This document shows, piece after piece, positions 7,786 through 17,423 of a stretch of 24,208 bases of DNA (position 1 is its first letter; each line of letters begins with the position of its first letter). The notes under the pieces are model-generated. The model was not told the origin of the DNA. It did no database searches and saw nothing but the letters and a program-made list of their open reading frames with translations. The DNA is taken from assembly GCA_015680685.1 (NCBI GenBank), contig MNCI01005567.1:36443-60650 (forward strand). The letters are read 5' to 3'. The position numbers and the translations under genes are program-made. This stretch comes from Gnetum montanum (lineage: Eukaryota; Streptophyta; Gnetopsida; Gnetales; Gnetaceae).

Positions 7786-10700
7786 CTACATACAAGCACC
7801 TTTGAATTTGTGTTCCTTGGGCACACCAATTACATGGAAGAGATGCTGAACATTCTTCCATGTCATCACCCATTCTTCCATGTCATCACCCTCTGAGTCA
7901 CTGTATGTGATGCATGGAACTTTCTTCTTCTCAATCTTTCCATATATGTTTACCTTAGATATCTCCAAGGAAAGATCGCAGATCCCTAGGTACGTGTCTA
8001 TCATACTTAGCCATGGCCTTCCCATTATAATTGGAAAATCCCCTTCGTTGTTGTTAACTTCAATCACCAGGAAATTGGCTGGGTATGACCAACCACACAC
8101 AGTGGTGACAATGTCCTCCACCAATCCCAAGGGAATGGTGATGGATTGGTCTTCCAGCTCTAGTTGAATGTTACTCTTCTTAAGTTGGGGCAGGTTCTAG
8201 GCTTCATACATTTCTCATGATATTAAATTGACTCCGGAACTTGAGTCAAGAAGAGCCTTATGTGGTTTGTTCTCAGTGACTTGTAGATAGATTAAGGGAC
8301 TCCCAAGGTCAAATAGTTTCTTGGGAAGGTGGCCTACCTTGATCCAGTCAGTTATGGTATGTGTTAACATAACCGTATACGTGCAGCTCTGTTGTTGGAC
8401 AAAAGGGTGCTTCGAAGCCTTATGTGTTGGAGGAGCGATCACAGACTCAACTGCTTGTTGTTTTGAGAGCTTGTCTGGGCTTTTGGTTTTGAAGAAAGAT
8501 ATTCTCTTTTTACGGTTGTCAGAACCAGCAACAGGTTGAATGTTTATGGCTCTCGTAGTGTTACGTTGTTGCAGTTGAGTAGGGAGTTCCCCTTGCATTG
8601 TTGGAGTAGGTTGTATAGGAACTATAGGCGGAAGAGGCGTGGATGGAGTTGGAGGATGGGACGAATATGGAATGTCTCCTGAAGGAGAAGGAGTCCTCCT
8701 AAAGTACTCCCTAACTTGGTAGTGACGTTGGGGAGTTTTGTGACCCATAAAGTCACTTGGAGAAATCGGCTACTACACATAATATCCATATGGGTCTGGC
8801 TACTGATAAGGGTACTATTGTCTTGGCGGTGGCATCCCCCATGACTGTGGGTATTGCCACTACTGATGTTGTCTGATGGGTTGTGGTGGAGTTTCACTTG
8901 GATAGTACATTAATGGTTGGTGGAACTACCTTGGAATACCTTAAGGATAAGGTAACCTTCGGGGTGTCTACTGTTTGTTGAGTCTCAGGTTGAGTGCATA
9001 TACCCCAGACTCTTGTAGATGTGAGATGATTGGACAACATCCCTTAGGATGGTCATAGTGGTAAATCTCACATCCACCATCATCATCTGTGTCAGAATCC
9101 ACAACCTCATCGGAGATAGTAAATTTCCCCTTACCCTTGTTATGTGTAGGGCCTGAATCTCTCTGCTTTGTCTTATCTTTGTCACTACTTCGTTCCTCCT
9201 TAGACTCCTCTACAATTTTTAGGATAGTTTCAAGTCTAGAGTCTAAGGAATCCCACAATTGGTCCACCTTAGCTGATACTTCTATTGTTAGCTTTTGAAT
9301 TGGCAAGGTTTTTCTATTCATCAACTCTTCGAGTGGTGACTCATCCTCTTCATCGCAAAATCTCACTCTCTTCTTTCGAAGAGAGGGATCATGGTTATAT
9401 TCTTCTGTACTCTCTCTTTTTCGTAGCTCCCCTTCTTCTTTGGCTACTTGTTCCAACAAGCGATGTATCTCATGGGCTATAAGTTTTAATAATCTCCCTT
9501 GGGCATAAGTACCAAGGGTTCTCCTAGTTTCATACTTTATCCCATCTGCAATGTGGTGGAGTTGATCCTGCTATGCGTAACCATGGCTCGGGAAATGATG
9601 TAGCAATGCATAGTAGCAACCCATGGCAGCATCCAAGGGTTCATGAGTACCTTGCTTCCATCCTTAGATTTGCTTACGCAAGTTAGACACTCTAGAGTAC
9701 GTTTGATACTTATCGTTGAAGAGTTCTAACATCGTACTCCACCTCCTGATGGTTTTCAGCTCTAAGGACCAGTACCAACTCTCTGCTTCCTTGGTGAGTG
9801 TCTTGTGAAATAGCTTTAGTTTCTGCCACTCGTTCTCTATGTTCTGCAAGGCGCAGGCATCGTGGAATGCCTATAAATGATTTTGCAGATCTGCGTTGTA
9901 TCCCCCCTCAAAGTGTGGGATATTGTTCATGTCTAAACACTTGATCTGACTATCTTTTAAATGCCTTATTGGTATTCCCACTACCTCCATTATATTTAGC
10001 ATGCTTTGGGTTGCAAGTAGGGGCTCATCATGATCATCTCTTTCATGAAGCCTATGATGTCTTCGTTGTTCCCTACTTTTCCTTCCTTCATGCCCTTGTC
10101 CTCTCTCTCAACTCTCTCATCAAGGTCTCTCGTTTTGTCTACCTCTATCCTCACCGTTATGCTCTTGATGGCTGTGCCCAGATGTGGAAGGAGAGGGTGA
10201 ATGATGTGAAGAAGGGGAAGAAGAAGGAGAACCATCACCATGACGATGTTTCCTACCTTCTCTTCTGTGGCTTCGACCCCGATCGTGATGACGATTTGAG
10301 TGCCTGTCCTTGTTATATGTTGTTGTTCCCTTAGTGAACAGCTGGTGTTCATAGGGATTAGAACCAGGGTTGTGTATCCTGGAGCGTAGGTTCTGATACC
10401 CCACCTCCTCATTATCGTTAGGAGGAGGAACATCTTTTGATAGAGAACCTGTTATGAGTGGTTCACCATCTCCTATTTCACTTAGGACGTGCAAGACCTC
10501 TTTACCCTTCAACAATGTATGTTGGCTCTCCTGCCTTGAGTCCCTCATACATTGTAAAGCTGTGGGATGGTAATCTCTCATGTCAAAGTTTTCCACAACG
10601 TATTCAGCATAGAGCTGAGTCATGCCGATCTATGCCAAAGCACGGAGGAGCATGTTGGAGACTGCATGATCTGGAGGTAACACAATGTTACCTTGCAAGT

Positions 10701-10870
10701 CTCTACAGCGCATCTGTTCATCTTGATGGAAGATAAAAGTAAAATTAGGTATATACTCATCGGGATGATTATATTCCACCCTATATTGTTGAGGAACTGG
10801 CGGATTTAGGCTATGTGTTCTTTGTATGATCCCTAGGTGGTGAATTGCTCTTATGAGAAGAAGAAGACAT
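7786..10870 (-). pseudogene. Decayed gag-protease polyprotein of element 1
   Basis: One minus-strand frame carries recognisable Gag and protease peptides over about 2.85 kb but is broken repeatedly. A plausible start, ATG at 10870, is out of frame with the rest, implying a frameshift near 10810. In-frame stops occur near 10632, 10120, 9664, 8968, 8215 and 8196. Segment 9849-9664 reads KLKLFHKTLTKEAESWYWSL then W..MLELFNDKY, the capsid core of the Retrotrans_gag family. Segment 9459-8968 is acidic/basic with a Cys/His cluster (9072-9019). Segment 8748-7786 is the aspartic protease, with ALLDSSSGVNLIS at the active site and PIIMGRPWL near its end. The catalytic D-S/T-G triplet is changed to D-S-S. 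No reverse transcriptase follows. Confidence 0.85.
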
Positions 10871-10996
10871 TATGTCTTATCGGTGTTCTATTTAACTGTA
10901 TATAATTTTTATTTTATTTAATTAACCCTAAGGTTCGTTTAAGCTCCCAATGATGTGAATGATCTCTTATGTTCTACTTAGCGCACAAACACTTAG

Positions 10997-11014
10997 TCCC
11001 CGACAACGGCGCCA
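10997..11014 (-). other. Primer binding site, tRNA-Asp type
   Basis: On the minus strand TGGCGCCGTTGTCGGGGA begins two bases after the 5' LTR end (TGATG complement at 11016). The plant tRNA-Asp 3' end, as I know it, would pair with TGGCGCCGTTGCCGGGGA, so one position differs. A tRNA-Asp primer is typical of the Athila group and fixes the element's orientation. Confidence 0.85.
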
Positions 11015-11015
11015 A

Positions 11016-11824
11016 TGATGAGTGGTGAGGTACCCCTACACTCAACCATACGAATACGAGCGTAACACTCGTGATCCGGTCGAACTCCGCAGACTAAGTT
11101 CCTACACGCCTCATGGAACACTTAAGGTTAATTATTCATTGTCTTCCCAGACTTACCTGTAGTTGTCACAGTGTATAGTTAAGTAAGTTCAAGGTATATG
11201 ATTTTTATGTCTTTTTCGATTTTATCTCCTATGCTAGTGAGGTGAAGGGTTGAAGAGACTAATTACTAACTCTAACTAATGAACTAAGTCTAAATTAACC
11301 TAGTGTCAGCATCCGTTCCCACTTACCATACACACCCTGAACCAATGTAACTATGGTTACCAAACACTAGTTGTTGCTGGGACCACCACGCATAACGCAC
11401 GTGCTCGAAGTGGTCATACTGAGGCACTTAAATAGGAGAGAAGGGTTGAGAAAGATTTAATTCCTAATAGAGCATGTAAATGACGAATAATAAATAACAA
11501 TAAATAAAATCCTAATTAGCCTATTCCATGCACTGCAAGGTTTATCCAAGAAGCTCATCTTTATTGCCGTACACAAACTTGTGTTCAGGTACAATGTTTG
11601 CTCGAATAAAGATCCGTTCACTTTAGGACTCCTACTGCAGGCACATGGAAAATATTCTATCTCTGGAGTGATCAATCTGTTAGAGTTTCACTACGGTCTA
11701 GCCTAGGATGATAAACAAGGGAGAGCCGCCTCTTATTTATAGATATGATGGTGCACCGCGATATTGCGTACACGATATCGCCGGGGACGACATATCGTAG
11801 CCCATGCGATATTGCGTCCCATCA
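11016..11824 (-). repeat. 5' LTR of element 1 (LTR-B)
   Basis: 809 bp, paired with LTR-A. The minus strand starts TGATGGGAC (11824) and ends CACTCATCA (11016), next to the primer binding site. TATA is at 11742-11733. The inverted repeat with the polyadenylation signal has arms 11557-11565 and 11605-11613. The U3 array is reduced to one unit with a single perfect GATATC (11774-11779) plus decayed sites. This LTR would have driven transcription of the element, away from the PKS gene. Confidence 0.9.
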
Positions 11825-11829
11825 TGCAT

Positions 11830-14154
11830 AAAATCCTTCAAGCGCATTGTCAAAAGGTTACATTTAGTTAATGAGAATTATCCATTAAATTTCAAGAATA
11901 GATCATTATAATCCCCAAAGGATGGTTGGTATCCTTTAATAGAACAAGTGGCTCTTGTAAGATCTAATACATGCATGTGTAGACAAAATGATGAATTATT
12001 AGGATTCATCACTAGTTATCAACATTAAGGGGAATGACCACACTAAAGAAAATTCTTGCCTTTTTCTATCCCAACCTACCATAAACTCTTTGCATGCAAA
12101 TGACCTTATGTAGCTAAGACATTTTAACAACTCATAATAATGACATCCCTCAAAACCTTGTTCAAAAATCCTAACCTTTTTAAACTTTATTTAAAACACC
12201 CAATCCATCAAAACCCCATTCCCATTTTTTTAACGTTAAAGGACTTAAATCTTGTTCAAAAATCCAAACCTTTTTAAACTTTATTTAAAACACCCAATCC
12301 ATCAAAACCCCATTCCCATTTTTTTAACGTTAAAAGCAACTATTAGTTAACTTCATCACTTGAATTTTTCTTGTTCTAATTCCATAACTCAATAGGTAAG
12401 GATCTTGCCACACTCATCTAACCACCCTTTCGTGCATCGTTCCCCTCAACTTGTAAGCTCCTCCATGCCTTATGACTCGCACTATCCCTTCAACTTAGTT
12501 CAATACATATCTTTAGTTACAAGTATGATAGTATTGAAGTACCTTTTGAATGACCACATCTATGTGCTACCAACTCCAAGTTTAGTTGTCTAAATAATAA
12601 TAATAATTTATAAAAGCAAAGGAGAGGCACTCAATGACAATATTTACATTAAAGGATTTTCCACTACTATTAAAGGATTTACATTAAAGGATTTGACAAT
12701 AATAGGAGTTTGACCATGGAATGCTTTTTAAAACAACAAGGGTAAGGGCTATAGAAATTGTTACTTAGTGATTGGTTGATATTTCATCCATGGTTGCATA
12801 CTTGTAGATTTATTAAAATTCTATTCATAGTTTGGCAAGTCAATTAATATTAACCAATGAACTTTCTATATAAGGCTACCAAATTTCAAAGTCTAAAAGT
12901 AAAAGGGCTTTGAAATAAAAATAAGGTAATACCCTTTTCTCGCCAAATAGGGGTATTAATTCTTCCACTTTGAAGTTGAAAAAGTCATCATAATTGATAG
13001 GTTTGATATAACATATATAGTTTTCTAGTATCATACCATACATACCATGTCATAGGTTGACCAAGAAATTGAAATCAAATAGAACTAGATAATGGCCAAT
13101 ATTTGGATTTTAAGTGGTAAAGCATAAACTTTTTTGAAAAATCATCACTACAATATGCAGAGGATGAGACCCTTTTCATTAGCAAGTCATATCTACCTTC
13201 TTGCTGTGTGGCTAGGGGTTGTGTTATCAACTTCGAGTTGTCTTGCCTCAAAACAAAAACAAAAAAAATAACCCATTAAAATAATATTACTTATGTACTT
13301 TGGATGTGAGTATTGTCAAAGTTTTTGTCCTTGCCTAGTAAAACCAATTTCAAAACAAATGAGCTTAATAGAGCTAATTTGAAAAATAATAAACTTAGTA
13401 GGAATCATTAGCGAAAAGCTAATTTGAAAAACAATAATTTAGTTGCATCCTTCATATTACCATAACTTAGTATAAAAATCAAAAAATAAAAATATTATTT
13501 GAGGGATTTTGACTAACCATTATAATTTTTCATTTTTGAATTTATTTTGTTCACATTCATTTATATTAAAACTTGAGGTAGAAAGTAAAAAGCACCAAAG
13601 GAATCAATACTTAATACATAACAAATCAATAACTCCACGCTATCATAAACCCTTTCATATGGATGGAAATGCATCTTAGCATTTGACTTGAAATTATTAA
13701 AGATGACTTGAAATGCATCTTTGGGTGTTAATCCTGGGTTACTGTGTTCTTTCCATACACATCAAAGATTTAGAAACAAAATTTATAACGAACTCAATTT
13801 TTCCAAACAAAATTATCATATGTTAAAAATGCTACTCCTATTAAAAGGATTTTTTTTTCTTTTGTCTCCCATGATCAACGGCATGTATATGTGTAAGGCG
13901 TATCCTCTGCTTTCTAGCTAAACAAAGGCATTAATAGGACGGATAGGCTATTAAAAGGGGTGAGGGATTCTCGGAGAAATAAAATATATATATATAATTA
14001 TCGTGAAATCAACAACTCAAGTAGTCGTACGGATGATCTTGGCAGGTGAATTGAATGTAATACATGGGACGGTAGTGAAACAAACAAATCGAGAAAATTG
14101 GAATAGTGGGCTGGATGATGCCTGGTGGAGCTACCACAGTCTAACTTGAATTAT
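11830..14154. other. AT-rich spacer downstream of the PKS gene
   Basis: No gene recognised in 2.3 kb. It contains a recent 94-bp tandem duplication (12157-12334), short scattered repeats of ATTAAAGGATTT (about 12649-12695), and an AT dinucleotide run at 13983-13997. About 14000-14154 probably forms the 3' untranslated region of the PKS gene; I see no canonical AATAAA on the minus strand there. The frame at 13721-13921 has no family features. Confidence 0.6.
12157..12334 (+). repeat. 94-bp tandem duplication
   Basis: Units start at 12157 and 12251. The first 84 bases of each are nearly identical, with one clear substitution near the start (CCTAACC vs CCAAACC). Each unit ends in a TTTTTTTAACGTTAAA block. 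The near-identity indicates a recent event. Confidence 0.85.
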
Positions 14155-15414
14155 TCAGGCCTCCACGGCGTGGGGAAGAGGGCAGGCCTTGAGAACCACA
14201 GTCTCAACGGACAGGCCGGGGCCGAAGCCGAACAGGACTCCAAAATCAAGGCCTTCACCGGTGGTGGAGCACGCATTTGCGGCGGACCACTTGCGCATCT
14301 CGTCCAAGATGAACAGCACGCATGCGCTGGACATGTTGCCATTCTCCCACAGGACGTGTCTGGTCGCACGCAGCTTCTTCGCCTCCAGTGCCAGCTTCTG
14401 TTCCACGGCGTCCAAGATGGCAGGCCCGCCCGGATGAGCGATCCAGAACAGCTTGTTCCAGTCGCTGATGTCGAACTGACCGAACGCCTTCTGCAGGGCC
14501 GCTCCGATGTTGGACGAGATGAGCGACGCCACGTTGCGCATCAGATGGAAGGTCAGTCCTACCTCCTGCAGGTGCCCCTCGATGGCGCCGTGCGAGTCTG
14601 GCAGAATCGTCTCGGCCGTCCACAGAAGCTCAAACAGGGGGGTCTCGCCCTCCTCCGCCAACGGGTCGGCACCGACGACCACGGAAGAGGCTCCGTCGCC
14701 GAAGAGAGCCTGCCCGGCCAGGTTGTCCAGGTGGCCGCCGTCGGGGCGGGGGCCGCGGAAGGTGGTGACGGTGAGCTCGGAGCAGACGACGAGGACGCGA
14801 GCTCCGCGGTTATTCTCGGCGAGATCCTTGGCTATGCGGAGGACGGTGCCCCCGGCCATGCAGCCCTGGTGGTACAGCATCACCCTCCTCACGTGGGGGC
14901 TCAGTCCCATCATTTTTATGAGCGCGTAGTCCGCTCCCGGCATGTCCACTCCCGACGTGGAGCAGAATATGAGGTGCGTTATGCTGCTGCGCGGCCGCCC
15001 CCATTCTGCAAGCGCCTTCTCCGCCGCCTGCTGTCCCAGCCTCGGCACCGCGGGCACCATTATGGCCTGCCGAGCATCCAGCGACGGCTCCTCGTACGAC
15101 GCCAGCGACGGATACTTCTCGAACAGTTCCTCTGTGAGCAGCATGCGTCTCTGTTTGATCTGTGACTTGTCACAAATCCGGCGGAACTTGTCCTTGAGCT
15201 CCGTCATGTGCTCGCTCTTTGTGACTCGGAAGTAGAAGTCCGGGTAGCTGCTCTGCGGCACCACGTTCGGTGGGTTGGCTGTTCCGATAGCCAAGACGCA
15301 GGCGCTGCCATCTGCCCTCTGGTTGCTCCTGTAACTTTGCAGGTCCAGCCGCTGCTGCACGCTTTCCTCCCCGGTTGCGTTTACGTTCGCGTTGGCATGG
15401 TTTGTGAACGCCAT
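14155..15414 (-). CDS. Type III polyketide synthase, chalcone synthase family
   Basis: This single 419-residue frame encodes a homodimeric cytosolic enzyme that condenses a CoA starter with malonyl-CoA; in CHS proper this makes naringenin chalcone for flavonoids. The catalytic triad is complete: Cys185 in HQGCMAGG, His327 in WIAHPGG, Asn360 in GNMSS (CHS Cys164, His303, Asn336). The gatekeepers Phe238 and Phe289 and pocket residues Thr153, Ser154, Met158, Thr215, Thr218, Gly234, Gly280 and Ser362 keep CHS identities. The GFGPG loop is at 396-400. It exceeds the usual 390-395 residues through a polar N-terminal extension of about 20 residues, a two-residue insertion near 223-227, one at 253-258, and a longer C-terminus. 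No intron interrupts the codon of Cys81, where most plant homologues have one. Met186, Trp356 and Asn358 are unusual neighbours of catalytic residues. The ATG has A at -3 and G at +4. The exact product (chalcone, stilbene, pyrone) is not settled by sequence. Confidence 0.93.
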   Translation of the reverse strand: MAFTNHANANVNATGEESVQQRLDLQSYRSNQRADGSACVLAIGTANPPNVVPQSSYPDFYFRVTKSEHMTELKDKFRRICDKSQIKQRRMLLTEELFEKYPSLASYEEPSLDARQAIMVPAVPRLGQQAAEKALAEWGRPRSSITHLIFCSTSGVDMPGADYALIKMMGLSPHVRRVMLYHQGCMAGGTVLRIAKDLAENNRGARVLVVCSELTVTTFRGPRPDGGHLDNLAGQALFGDGASSVVVGADPLAEEGETPLFELLWTAETILPDSHGAIEGHLQEVGLTFHLMRNVASLISSNIGAALQKAFGQFDISDWNKLFWIAHPGGPAILDAVEQKLALEAKKLRATRHVLWENGNMSSACVLFILDEMRKWSAANACSTTGEGLDFGVLFGFGPGLSVETVVLKACPLPHAVEA

Positions 15415-15570
15415 ATTATGTAATGTGTATATGGTCTGATAACTGGCAAGCGAATTAAAGAGGTAAGCGAATTAGAGAGGGGAGCGCAGCGCAGTAAGAA
15501 TGAGAATGAGGCTGAGGCGAAGGCGAGTAGATAAAAGAAAAGGAAAGTGAGATGCGCTTGGCTTTTCCGA
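15415..15570 (-). promoter_or_regulatory. Probable 5' leader of the PKS gene
   Basis: Between the TATA box and the start codon the minus strand is pyrimidine-rich and has no upstream ATG. Two 17-bp direct repeats lie at 15445-15461 and 15462-15478, built on AAGCGAATTA (plus-strand reading). The transcription start is inferred, not seen. Confidence 0.5.
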
Positions 15571-15584
15571 TGACAAGGCCGTGC

Positions 15585-15591
15585 TTATATA
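15585..15591 (-). promoter_or_regulatory. TATA box of the PKS gene
   Basis: Minus strand TATATAA in the context CTATTATATAAGCAC, about 170 bp before the ATG. That leaves room for a leader of roughly 140 bases. Confidence 0.6.
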
Positions 15592-15671
15592 ATAGCATTC
15601 CTGCAGAGTACAGACAAGCAGAGGAGAGGAAAGGAGAAATGGTCCACTGCCTCGCATTTGCACTTGTTACG

Positions 15672-15700
15672 CAGCGTTGGTGGGTTTGGTAGTACAGTTT
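15672..15700 (-). promoter_or_regulatory. AC-rich MYB-type motifs upstream of the PKS gene
   Basis: The minus strand reads ACTACCAAACCCACCAACG, containing ACCAAAC and CACCAAC. These resemble AC elements bound by plant R2R3-MYB regulators of phenylpropanoid genes. They lie about 90 bp upstream of the TATA box. No G-box CACGTG was seen in the proximal promoter. Confidence 0.4.
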
Positions 15701-16500
15701 TGTGGAACAGCGTAGGCGGCGGTCTTCGGGGCTGTAATTGGACCACATCCTTTCACTCGTACAACGAAGATGCATTGTAGCTATCGCTGGTTTGTGCATG
15801 CACCTGCAGATACCACCGGCGGCTACCCACGAGTAAGAATAATAATAATTTGAAGTTCAGTCCAATTCCTGCGCCATTTTTGACCGACGAAAGCAGATAA
15901 CAAAGAGTCATTTTCGCCCCATGTGTTATTGCTGAAGCCGTAATCGACTTGTTCAAATGCTTAAAAAACAAACACGAAGCATGTCTAAAACGTTGAACGA
16001 CTTCTAAAGTTTATGACTTTTGTTGACTAAATTTACTCCAACTCTCAGCAATCGATTGACTTTTAAGATAAAATGTGAAAAAATTGACAAGTTAAATGCA
16101 AAACAAGGATTACAATCTAGCTTGTCTAATCTTTGCAATGCAACTTGCATGGCAGAACTTGTTTCAATTGATGGCATAATGATCATCATGCATGCATTTT
16201 TAATGTTTAAGATTTATCAATTTACAATGTATAATTGTATCTATGATAACACGTTATCTACAATGTATTATGCATATAACACTCTATCATGATTTTAATT
16301 TAGAAAATGCAATTTACTTACCCTCTTGAATGTTTTAATAAAATTAGTTTTTATTTTATTGATGGATTTCTAATATCTAAAGCCATGTTTGTTTAAGTTA
16401 TCAAGTGATTTATACAAGTTATAGGCAGCTTAAGTGTTTAGCTCTTTGTTTTCTTAGATAAGAGGTTTCTAGCTTAAGTCACACTTAAGGCATCACAAAA

Positions 16501-16625
16501 TGAGGTGTTAGCCTAGTGGTAAAAATCTTTATTTGGTAACTCTAATTTATAGGTTCAATTTTAGTGGGCAATACTAAGTTATAAAATTCTAATTTGACTA
16601 TATCTCTTAGGGATAAAAATTATTA
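16501..16625 (+). repeat. tRNA-derived SINE, copy 3 (best preserved)
   Basis: A box TAGCCTAGTGG at 16509-16519 and B box GGTTCAATT at 16552-16560 are 43 bp apart, matching RNA polymerase III internal promoter spacing in tRNA genes. The head does not fold as an obvious complete tRNA. The downstream body aligns with the copy at 4466-4350. Confidence 0.65.
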
Positions 16626-16775
16626 AAAAATGTTTTAGGTTCTAATACCCCCCTTCACATATATAGAGAGTATGCTTTGTTGGTGGCTTGAAGGTTGCTT
16701 CCCTTCCAAAATGGGGGCCAAAAGGAGTATGAAGATCCACTTGGGTTCCATACTATCTAAAGAATCACCACTAAA

Positions 16776-16867
16776 GAACTACATTGCCATGATTCCCTAT
16801 GAGCAACAGCACAATGAAATGGAACTACATTGCCATGATTCCCTATGAACAACATCACAAGGAAATG
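16776..16867 (+). repeat. 46-bp tandem duplication
   Basis: Two copies of a unit beginning GAACTACATTGCCATGATTC start at 16776 and 16822. They differ at only a few positions. Confidence 0.85.
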
Positions 16868-17054
16868 TAGGCTTGTTGGGAAGGCTTTGGTCTCTTTAGC
16901 TCAAGCACCACCCCTTCTCTATGAAGCAAGGGTATCGAACTAGATGTGTGTAATATAAGTGCACATATCATATCTCTCAAGGAACAATGTCTTATGCATT
17001 TGCCAGTGCCCTTTATGAATATTATACATGTGTGTTGCATCAACCCAATTGCTT

Positions 17055-17240
17055 CTATGGTTATCAAGGTATCACTTGGCACTAACAAGCGACACATGTT
17101 AGGTACTTATGAAGTGCTTGCAAATTCCTAAGAATGTTAAAGCATAGCCCACCTTAAATTCACTTTGGAATACTTAGCAACTTTAAGGCTCATGAGTGGT
17201 GTTAACAACGCTTCTCTAAAATAATGTTATTACACTTAGA
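17055..17240 (+). repeat. Dispersed repeat, copy 2 (family unknown)
   Basis: Aligned to 2448-2660 in the same orientation (see that entry). It ends about 160 bp before the solo LTR insertion. Confidence 0.6.
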
Positions 17241-17423
17241 ATCCAAGCTAAGGTTTTGGTTCAAGAGGAAGACACATTTAAATACTTTTACAAAGTGATT
17301 ACAAGTGATAGATAAGATGCCAAAGACAAGTGAACAAATCTTGATTTTGCTCTTATGGAGGATTCGATTATGAGGACAGTTGTTGCAAGTAGACAACTGA
17401 TGAATTGTGGTTTGTCAGGTGCT

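Larger units (their letters stand above)
4526..11824 (-). mobile_element. Athila-like LTR retrotransposon with both LTRs, pol deleted (element 1)
   Basis: The element is 7299 bp, bounded by LTRs 4526-5380 (3' LTR) and 11016-11824 (5' LTR). It has TGATG/CATCA ends and a perfect 5-bp target-site duplication TGCAT at 4521-4525 and 11825-11829. In transcription order it has a primer binding site complementary to tRNA-Asp (10997-11014), a decayed gag-protease frame (10870-7786), a long non-coding 3' region (about 7590-5381) and a polypurine tract. Reverse transcriptase, RNase H and integrase are absent: protease sequence ends at 7786, and the sequence homologous to the 3' region of element 2 begins by about 7590. 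It is a dead, pol-less derivative that would have needed help in trans to move. Confidence 0.9.
15760..17392. other. Distal upstream spacer of the PKS gene
   Basis: AT-rich and gene-free. It holds a SINE (16501-16625), a 46-bp tandem duplication (16776-16867) and a dispersed repeat copy (17055-17240), listed separately. Nothing recognisable is visible in 15850-16500. Confidence 0.55.

Noticed and set aside
9969-10334. Plus-strand 121-codon frame over the gag relic
   Set aside because: It is a shadow of the minus-strand Gag frame, which alone shows family motifs.
13721-13921. 66-codon plus-strand frame near the PKS 3' side
   Set aside because: No motifs, AT-rich composition like surrounding spacer, and no supporting signals.
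14125-15165. 346-codon open frame antisense to the PKS gene
   Set aside because: It lies wholly within the GC-rich PKS coding strand's complement, has no family motifs, and arises because GC-rich codons leave few stops on the opposite strand.
15455-15799. 114-codon frame upstream of the PKS gene
   Set aside because: It covers the promoter and leader, crosses the TATA box and MYB-type motifs, and has no recognisable domain.
16501-16625. Functional tRNA gene
   Set aside because: A and B boxes are present at tRNA spacing, but no acceptor stem or cloverleaf is evident and the body is shared with dispersed copies, so a SINE is the better reading.
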